A stretch of DNA of 16,214 bases from the NCBI GenBank assembly GCA_007129055.1, contig SKWE01000161.1, positions 1 through 16,214 on the forward strand, given 5' to 3'. Under the pieces are notes generated by a model. That model was not told the DNA's origin, made no database searches, and saw only the letters and a program-made list of their open reading frames with translations. Shown here one piece after another: positions 8,335 through 13,759 of this stretch. The stretch is from Syntrophomonadaceae bacterium (GTDB lineage Bacteria > Bacillota > Dethiobacteria > DTU022). Every line of letters starts with the position of its first letter. Within the stretch, counting starts at the first letter, position 1. The position numbers and the translations under genes were made by a program.

Positions 8335-10719
8335 TCATTCAACAGTTATCGCCTTAAAATTACAAAGAGATTTACAGATACCACAGCGGTTACATAACTC
8401 CTGGTTGATAAAATGTAATTCCTTCTTCTCACCGCTGATAGCATCCTGCGGGCAAGATCTTGAGCATCTTCTGCAGCCGGTACAGTTATCATTTATATTA
8501 TAAGTAATGAGCTCACGACAAACACCGGCAGGACATCTTTTATCCTCAATATGAGCAAGATATTCATCGCGAAAATGGTCCAGCGTGCTCCTGACCGGAT
8601 TAGGCGCTGACTTACCGAGTCCGCATAGCGAACCATGCTGCAGGGTTCGTAACAGTTTTTCTATGTTTACCAGATCCTCCGGTCCACCCTGTCCCTTGCA
8701 AATTTGGTCGAGAATACCGTGAAGTTGTTCTAAACCAAGGCGGCAGGCGGCACATTTACCGCAAGATTCACCGGTTAAAAAATCGGTAAAGTAACGAGCC
8801 ACATCTACCATGCAGGTATGATCGTCCATGACAATCATACCACCGGAGCCCATCATGGAGCCTTCTCGCGTCAGGCTGTCAAAATCAACAGGTAAGTCCA
8901 GTTTATCAGCCGGAAGGCATCCCCCTGAAGGGCCTCCTGTCTGCACGGCCTTAAATTTTCCGCCATTTAAAATACCGCCGCAGATATCATAAATAATAGT
9001 TCTTAAAGTTGTTCCCATAGGCACTTCTACCAAACCTGTATTCTTTACTTTTCCAACTACTGAAAATACCTTTGTTCCCTTGCTGTTTTCAGATCCATAG
9101 GTTTTAAACCAATCAGCGCCATTATCAATTATTACGGGCACATTAGCGAAGGTTTCAACATTATTCAGCACCGTGGGTTTATCATATAGTCCACGTTCTG
9201 CAGACCTGATATACTTTGCCCTTGGTTCCCCTACTTTTCCTTCTACAGACTGCATTAAAGCTGTTGATTCCCCGCAAACGAATGCTCCCGCACCGCGATT
9301 AATCTTTACTTTAAATGAGAAATCACTTCCAAAAATGTTATCACCTAAAAAGCCATTTTCCATTGCCTGCTCAATCGCCTGCTGCATGCGAATTAACGCG
9401 CGTGGATATTCTTCCCGAACATATATGAATCCCTGGGATGCGCCCACAGCGTAAGCACAAATAGCCATGCCTTCAAGAACTGTGTGTGGATCGCCCTCCA
9501 TGATACTGCAGTCCATGAAAGCGCCAGGGTCTCCTTCATCACCGTTGCAAATAATATATCTTATATCGGACTTGACAGAGGCAGCGGTTCGCCATTTTTT
9601 ACCGGCAGGGAACCCGCCTCCACCTCTCCCCCGCAGGCCGGAATTCTCAATTTCAGTAATTACTGTTTCAGGCTGCATATCCTGCAAAACTTTCCTTAAG
9701 GCATTATACCCATCGCGCGCTATGTAATCTGCAAGGTTTGCAGGATCTATTTCTCCCACGTTGCGCAAAGCAATTTTTACCTGGCTGGTATAAAATGGTA
9801 TTTCAGTATATTTATCTATTGCCGGGGAATCATCAGAATTACGATATAAGAGCCGTTTCACAACTGATTTTTTAATATATGTTTTTTCGATTATTTCTCT
9901 GACGTCTTTTACGTTAACTTTAGTGTAGCAAATATTTTCAGGGTGTATTATGACCAGCGGACCCTGCTCACACAAACCGTGGCAGCCAACTTTCTTTACA
10001 CCTATGCTTATGGGAACCTTAATATCATTGGCCTGAAGTTCTTTTGACAGCGCATGAGCTACCTTAATGCTGCCCTTGGCCAGGCAGCCGGTTCCGGTGC
10101 AGACCAGGATCCTGTTTTGGGTTGAAGAATACTCTGCTGACAGCCTATCTCTTAGATCAATATAGTCATCAAAACTTTTTACCCTGGTTAAATTATTTTT
10201 ATCTTCATGGCCTACTTCCTGGTTTGGAGACGACTCGCTTTCATCGACGGCACAAAGTTCTTCGGCACAGCATTGCTTAATTTTTTTAACCAACTTGGAA
10301 GAAGTCATGTTCCCATGATATTCACCATCAATAATTGCTACAGGGCCCATGGCGCAGGCACCGACACAGTGCACTGAATTGAGTGTAAAAACTCCATCAG
10401 GAGATGTTTCTCCCTCACTTATTTTAAATTCTTCGGAAACAGTGCTCATTAATAAAGAAGCACCCCTGATATGACAAGCGGTGCCCTCACATATATCTAT
10501 TTTATGTTTTCCCCTGGGGTTTAGCGAAAATGACTTGAAGAACGTAGCAATTGAATAAACCTGTGATTTTGGTATTTCTAATCTTTTCGAAATATATTCT
10601 AATGCATCGGGCGGCAGGTAGTTAAAAGCGTCTTGTGTGTCCTGTAAAATCATAATCAGGTTTGCAGAATCGGAATTGTGCTGGCTGATTATAGACTCTA
10701 TAATTTCTGTTTTTATCAT
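8335..10719 (-). CDS. HydC-HydB (NuoE-NuoF) fusion, NADH-linked flavin subunit
   Basis: The NAD(H)-reacting subunit, equivalent to HydC plus HydB of bifurcating hydrogenases fused into 794 residues. Residues 1-150 are NuoE/HydC-like with [2Fe-2S] ligands C77, C82, C118, C122. Residues 200-280 are the thioredoxin-like [2Fe-2S] domain of HydB (C207, C212, C246, C250). The NuoF core follows: FMN/NADH site GLRGRGGGGFPAGKKW at 361-376, GDEGDPGAFMD at 393-403, and the [4Fe-4S] ligands C653, C656, C659, C699. The C-terminus adds a two-[4Fe-4S] ferredoxin (C746/749/752/756, C776/779/782/786), an extension seen in HydB-type but not plain NuoF proteins. The ATG follows AGGAAG at 7 nt. It is the first gene of the three-gene operon behind the promoter at 10803-10831. 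A formate-dehydrogenase or hydrogenase partner is possible elsewhere, but the adjacent genes make an amino-acid dehydrogenase partner much more likely. Confidence 0.93.
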   Translation of the reverse strand: MIKTEIIESIISQHNSDSANLIMILQDTQDAFNYLPPDALEYISKRLEIPKSQVYSIATFFKSFSLNPRGKHKIDICEGTACHIRGASLLMSTVSEEFKISEGETSPDGVFTLNSVHCVGACAMGPVAIIDGEYHGNMTSSKLVKKIKQCCAEELCAVDESESSPNQEVGHEDKNNLTRVKSFDDYIDLRDRLSAEYSSTQNRILVCTGTGCLAKGSIKVAHALSKELQANDIKVPISIGVKKVGCHGLCEQGPLVIIHPENICYTKVNVKDVREIIEKTYIKKSVVKRLLYRNSDDSPAIDKYTEIPFYTSQVKIALRNVGEIDPANLADYIARDGYNALRKVLQDMQPETVITEIENSGLRGRGGGGFPAGKKWRTAASVKSDIRYIICNGDEGDPGAFMDCSIMEGDPHTVLEGMAICAYAVGASQGFIYVREEYPRALIRMQQAIEQAMENGFLGDNIFGSDFSFKVKINRGAGAFVCGESTALMQSVEGKVGEPRAKYIRSAERGLYDKPTVLNNVETFANVPVIIDNGADWFKTYGSENSKGTKVFSVVGKVKNTGLVEVPMGTTLRTIIYDICGGILNGGKFKAVQTGGPSGGCLPADKLDLPVDFDSLTREGSMMGSGGMIVMDDHTCMVDVARYFTDFLTGESCGKCAACRLGLEQLHGILDQICKGQGGPEDLVNIEKLLRTLQHGSLCGLGKSAPNPVRSTLDHFRDEYLAHIEDKRCPAGVCRELITYNINDNCTGCRRCSRSCPQDAISGEKKELHFINQELCNRCGICKSLCNFKAITVE

Positions 10720-10802
10720 TACCGCTTCCTGTCGTAAGTGATTGCTATCTATTATTTATTATTTTAGCTATTACTTGTTCACTTGGTTTCTGCACCTACA
10801 AA

Positions 10803-10831
10803 ATTATACACTGACATATTGTCAGTGTCAA
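10803..10831 (-). promoter_or_regulatory. Perfect consensus sigma-A promoter of the redox operon
   Basis: On the minus strand TTGACA (10831-10826), exactly 17 bp, then TATAAT (10808-10803): both boxes match consensus at all positions with ideal spacing. Transcription would begin near 10796, giving a leader of about 77 nt before the HydCB-like gene. So strong a promoter for a large metalloenzyme operon normally needs repression, and a palindrome occupies the spacer. Confidence 0.85.
10808..10828. promoter_or_regulatory. 21-bp perfect palindrome in the promoter spacer, probable operator
   Basis: Half-sites ACACTGACA and TGTCAGTGT flank a 3-bp centre, with every one of the nine positions in each arm matching. 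The palindrome spans the promoter spacer and touches the -10 and -35 boxes, so a bound dimer would block RNA polymerase. The regulator is not encoded in the window and I cannot assign the site to a known family. Confidence 0.75.
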
Positions 10832-10874
10832 TTGATGTGATTATATTTTTGAAAACACCTCTGTACAAATAGAT

Positions 10875-11162
10875 CCAGGTTCCAACAGGCCTTCCAATTT
10901 GCCAACGAGTCTCCTTCACGATTCCATCTACAGCTGAGTTTCCACCACCACCTTTGGATGGCCTTCACTCAACCTCCAGTTCGCTACTAGTTTCTCGTCC
11001 GTCGAGAGTTGGTTTATCCAGACCCTGGGGTCTTTCCTAACCTCCTCTTTCTGTGATTTGCTGTCCGGGATAATCCTTTCACGGATTTCGGTAAGCCCTT
11101 CCTCCACTCTGGTTTACCCGGTTTTGCAAATCCGACTCATCGTCCAGTCTCTCGGAACCTGG
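10875..11162 (-). ncRNA. Candidate structured RNA (unidentified class) bounded by 9-bp inverted repeats
   Basis: The 513-bp gap between rocD and the redox operon contains this segment, whose base composition is visibly richer in GC than its AT-rich flanks. As minus-strand RNA it folds into compatible nested helices. P1 pairs 11162-11154 with 10883-10875 (9 bp, perfect). P2 pairs 11142-11134 with 10911-10903 (9 bp, two G-U). P3 pairs 11132-11126 with 11061-11055 (7 bp). P4 pairs 11121-11117 with 11069-11065. Hairpins lie at 11087-11072, 11033-11020, 11007-10993 and 10961-10948, the last with a CAAA tetraloop. A promoter at 11170-11198 would start transcription at about 11163, the base before P1. 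No open frame longer than about 60 codons crosses it. It is not tmRNA, RNase P RNA, SRP RNA, a T-box or another riboswitch that I recognise. A decayed mobile element with short terminal repeats is the main alternative. Confidence 0.5.
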
Positions 11163-11169
11163 TAGGGTT

Positions 11170-11198
11170 ATTATTGATCATCTATTTAGACTTGTCAA
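11170..11198 (-). promoter_or_regulatory. Sigma-A promoter directly upstream of the structured segment
   Basis: On the minus strand TTGACA (11198-11193), a 17-bp spacer and AATAAT (11175-11170; 5 of 6 bases). The expected start is the A at 11163, seven bases beyond the -10 box and one base before the 9-bp terminal helix of the structured segment. It may drive a stand-alone RNA, or give the redox operon a second transcript with a leader of about 440 nt. Confidence 0.62.
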
Positions 11199-11232
11199 TA
11201 CATTTTGCAATATTTATTTAATTTAGTTTAGT

Positions 11233-12423
11233 TTATTTAAAAACTGTCCTGATCGCTTTAAGCGCTTTCTCTAAATCTTCATTACTAATGATTAGCGGTG
11301 GTGCCAGGCGAATTACATTTTCGTGTGTTTCCTTGGCTAAAACGCCCAATTCCATAAGTTTTTCACAATAAGGCCTGGCTTTTCCATCCAGTTCAATTCC
11401 CACCATTAGCCCCTTGCCCCTGACTTCTGTAATAATCGGGTTATTTATAGCTTTTAGCTGCTCAACAAAATAAGCTCCAAGTTCGGCCGATTTTTCAACC
11501 AGTTTTTCTTCGGCAAGAACATCCATCGCTTCAATGGACACTGCACAGGCTAAAGGATTCCCTCCGAATGTTGAACCATGTGAGCCAGGTTCAAAAACAC
11601 CAAGTATCTCCTCATCGGCTGTAACGGCTGAAATTGGTAGTATACCCCCACCCAAAGCTTTGCCAAGAATGTACACATCAGGTTTTACATTTTCCCAATC
11701 GCAAGCAAACATCTTACCAGTTCTCCCGAAACCGGTTTGAATTTCATCAGCCATAAAGGCCACGTTATTTTCGCGGCATAAGCCGTAAGCTTCCTTCAAA
11801 TAACCTTCCGGAGGTATAATAATTCCTCCCTCACCCTGGATCGGCTCCACTAAGAATCCTGCTGTGTTTGGTGTTATGGCACTTTTCAGGGCATCAATAT
11901 TACCATATTCTATTAATTTAAAGCCGGGTGTAAAAGGCCCAAAATCAGATTTATAAGCATCATCTGAAGAAAAGGAAACAATAGTAATTGTTCTCCCGTG
12001 AAAATTGCCGTTACAGGCTATAATTTCTGCCTGACCGGAAGGAATACCTTTCTTTCTGTAAGCCCACCTGCGGACAGCTTTTATAGCAGTCTCTACAGCC
12101 TCTGCTCCTGTATTCATCGGCAAAACCATTTCCTTGCCGGTTAAAGCAGCCAACTTATGGCAGAAATCACCGAGTTGATCATTGTGAAAAGCCCTGGAAG
12201 TAACAGTCATTTTATCTGCCTGTTCTTTAAGAGCTTTCACGATCCTGGGATGACGGTGACCGAAATTCATTGCAGAATAAGCGCTAAGCATATCCATGTA
12301 GCGATTACCTTCAGGATCACTAACCCAAACCCCTTCACCGTGCGAAAGCACAACCGGTAAAGGCATATAGTTTCTCGCACTATGCTTTTCAGTTAACTCA
12401 AGAATCTTTTTTGTAGTAGACAT
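11233..12423 (-). CDS. rocD: Ornithine aminotransferase
   Basis: A PLP-dependent class III aminotransferase interconverting L-ornithine + 2-oxoglutarate and glutamate 5-semialdehyde + glutamate; the semialdehyde cyclises to P5C. The sequence closely follows Bacillus RocD as I remember it: MDMLSAYSAMNFGHRHP at residues 43-59, the TSRAFHNDQLG motif at 75-85, MNTGAEAVE at 103-111, ADEIQTGFGRTGK at 225-237, the PLP-binding K255 in LGKALGGG, and STFGGNPLACAV at 284-295. Length (396) fits RocD, and these motifs favour it over acetylornithine or GABA aminotransferase. The ATG follows GGGGTGG at about 7 nt. The gap to the upstream hypothetical gene is 87 bp with no convincing promoter, and I see no clear terminator after it. 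In this neighbourhood it links the P5C pool made from hydroxyproline or proline to ornithine. Confidence 0.93.
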   Translation of the reverse strand: MSTTKKILELTEKHSARNYMPLPVVLSHGEGVWVSDPEGNRYMDMLSAYSAMNFGHRHPRIVKALKEQADKMTVTSRAFHNDQLGDFCHKLAALTGKEMVLPMNTGAEAVETAIKAVRRWAYRKKGIPSGQAEIIACNGNFHGRTITIVSFSSDDAYKSDFGPFTPGFKLIEYGNIDALKSAITPNTAGFLVEPIQGEGGIIIPPEGYLKEAYGLCRENNVAFMADEIQTGFGRTGKMFACDWENVKPDVYILGKALGGGILPISAVTADEEILGVFEPGSHGSTFGGNPLACAVSIEAMDVLAEEKLVEKSAELGAYFVEQLKAINNPIITEVRGKGLMVGIELDGKARPYCEKLMELGVLAKETHENVIRLAPPLIISNEDLEKALKAIRTVFK

Positions 12424-12510
12424 TTTTAGCCACCCCTTTTTTGTTATATCTATTTACATTAATCAAGCCGGCAGCAGCTAGTGCAATCCGGCCTGCAGCA
12501 TTGAAAACAT

Positions 12511-13539
12511 TTACTTTTTAATAAATAGGTTCTCCATTTTTCTTTCTACTATCTTGTAGCGTTGGTAAACCCCTTCCCAGGACTGATAGGGTTTATTGTC
12601 AGGGTTTTTGTTCCATTTTTTTCTTATATCCTGCCAAAAAGCTTTAGAGCCCTGAACGGGAGGCCCGCCATGATTACGAACCATGTAGTAAAGCTTAACC
12701 TGTTCACTGCTTAGTGATTTAGTTTTTCTTATTTTCAGTTCGCTTCTATACTTATCATAAATCATTTTCAGCTCTTTTGGTGATAAATCTGCAGTATGGA
12801 TTTCTATTTTAAGACTACGCTTGGTGAGTTTATGATTGTTATCCTGAAGATTGCTGTCTCTACAGGGTAATTCAGCCTTACCCAGGTTTAAGCTTATTGA
12901 TAATCTGGGTAGAATTGGTTCCAGCCCTGTCAATATATACATTGTAAGGGCATGTCTGCTAAAGCCGGTGGCCCTTGAAATTGTCTCTACTTTACGGCTT
13001 AAATTGTAAAGTAGGGTGCCCGGCTGAACCCAGATAGAATTAACACTGCTTTTTTTAGGAATTAATATGTCCCTCATCAGAAAGGGGACACCCGCCTGTT
13101 GGCTGAACGCATGCTCTTGAATATTATCTTCAGTTGAAGCTCCGGCAGATTTTTTATTTTCCAGATCAATTAGAGCGGTTGTTTCTATCCAGCTGATGGA
13201 ACTGTCAAGATCATCAGGAAATGGTGGTTCTTTTACTCCAAATAACTCTTCCCTGATCTGTTCGACCCAGTATGATATTTTATCAACAAGGTAATCGCTT
13301 GATACAATATCCTGAAGTGAAAGTTCTATACTGCCATCAAGGTTTAAGAAATCATCTTCTTCTTTTAAGCTGTTTATGCGGATTCTTTCTGCAAGCCTGA
13401 GAATATCTGCGGTTTGATTAGCTGATAACTCATTACCGATTATCTCAAAAAGCTCGACTGCTTTTGTAAGTGCATCATGTCCTTGCAGGCTGGGGGAAGC
13501 ATTTTTGTGAAGCTCAAGCAGTAAGTCCTGTCTGGGCAT
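12511..13539 (-). CDS. Hypothetical protein, unrecognised 342-residue family
   Basis: I do not recognise this protein. It is hydrophilic, without a signal peptide or membrane segment. A helix-turn-helix-like stretch (ISRATGFSRHALTMYILTG) covers residues 187-205. A lysine/arginine-rich C-terminal region (about 250-342) contains RNHGGPPVQGSKAFW at 288-302 and ends in a basic helix. Together these could suggest nucleic-acid binding, but that is a guess. The open frame extends to an ATG at 13602, but those extra codons run through the hairpin behind tRNA-Trp. I take the ATG at 13539, which has AGGAG about 7 nt upstream, as the true start. It lies between tRNA-Trp and rocD on the same strand, so expression could come from read-through past the tRNA. 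Nothing ties it to proline metabolism. Confidence 0.72.
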   Translation of the reverse strand: MPRQDLLLELHKNASPSLQGHDALTKAVELFEIIGNELSANQTADILRLAERIRINSLKEEDDFLNLDGSIELSLQDIVSSDYLVDKISYWVEQIREELFGVKEPPFPDDLDSSISWIETTALIDLENKKSAGASTEDNIQEHAFSQQAGVPFLMRDILIPKKSSVNSIWVQPGTLLYNLSRKVETISRATGFSRHALTMYILTGLEPILPRLSISLNLGKAELPCRDSNLQDNNHKLTKRSLKIEIHTADLSPKELKMIYDKYRSELKIRKTKSLSSEQVKLYYMVRNHGGPPVQGSKAFWQDIRKKWNKNPDNKPYQSWEGVYQRYKIVERKMENLFIKK

Positions 13540-13573
13540 TAACGGGCTCCTTCCCGAAAAACCAGTATATTTA

Positions 13574-13608
13574 AATGAGATGCTGCATTGACATTGCAGC
13601 ATCTCATT
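13574..13608 (-). terminator. Perfect 14-bp hairpin behind tRNA-Trp
   Basis: Arms 13574-13587 and 13595-13608 are perfect reverse complements around a 7-nt loop. In the minus-strand transcript the hairpin begins 8 nt after the tRNA CCA end. It is followed by UUUAAAUAUAC-like sequence rather than a solid U-run, so as an intrinsic terminator it may be leaky and may also help tRNA 3' processing. Some transcription may continue into the downstream hypothetical gene. Confidence 0.6.
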
Positions 13609-13616
13609 ATCATCAA

Positions 13617-13692
13617 TGGCAGGGGAGACAGGACTTGAACCCGCAGCCTACGGTTTTGGAGACCGTTGCTCTGCCAGTTGAGCTACTCCCCT
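13617..13692 (-). tRNA. tRNA-Trp, anticodon CCA
   Basis: A complete cloverleaf on the minus strand. The acceptor stem AGGGGAG pairs with CTCCCCT. The anticodon stem ACGGT/ACCGT closes the loop CTCCAAA, giving anticodon CCA for the UGG codon. The T arm contains GGGTTCAAGTC, and the discriminator base is G. The 3' CCA tail is encoded, making 76 nt. It sits between hypD and the hypothetical gene in the same orientation, with its own promoter and a following hairpin. This is not the usual tRNA-Trp neighbourhood of many Firmicutes (near secE/nusG), which is not visible here. Confidence 0.97.
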
Positions 13693-13702
13693 TTGCAGTG
13701 TT

Positions 13703-13731
13703 ATTTTATGTTATTTAGACCTTCTTGTCAA
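13703..13731 (-). promoter_or_regulatory. Promoter of tRNA-Trp
   Basis: On the minus strand TTGACA (13731-13726), a 17-bp spacer and TAAAAT (13708-13703) lie in the 67-bp gap between hypD and the tRNA. The predicted start near 13696 leaves only a few bases of 5' leader. The -35 is perfect and the -10 matches at 5 of 6 positions, so the tRNA is likely transcribed independently of hypD. Confidence 0.8.
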
Positions 13732-13759
13732 TCACAATAAGGTGTATAAATTTCAACAA

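Noticed and set aside
10752..11120. Short minus-strand open frames across the structured segment (about 40-60 codons in three different frames)
   Set aside because: They lie in different frames, none has a convincing start with a ribosome binding site, and the longest runs through the operon promoter. A decayed gene is possible, but I could not recognise a protein.
10875..11162. Reading the 9-bp inverted repeats as ends of an insertion sequence or MITE
   Set aside because: No clear target-site duplication flanks them and no transposase frame is present; the fit of the repeats with a promoter start and inner helices favours an RNA. Kept only as an alternative.
12424..12510. Promoter or hairpin upstream of rocD
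   Set aside because: GCCGG/CCGGC can pair over a long loop, and TTGATT and TTGCAC resemble -35 boxes, but no properly spaced -10 box was found.
13540..13602. Upstream ATG extending the hypothetical protein by 21 codons
   Set aside because: Those codons run through the perfect hairpin behind tRNA-Trp and have no ribosome binding site, whereas the ATG at 13539 has AGGAG at a good distance.
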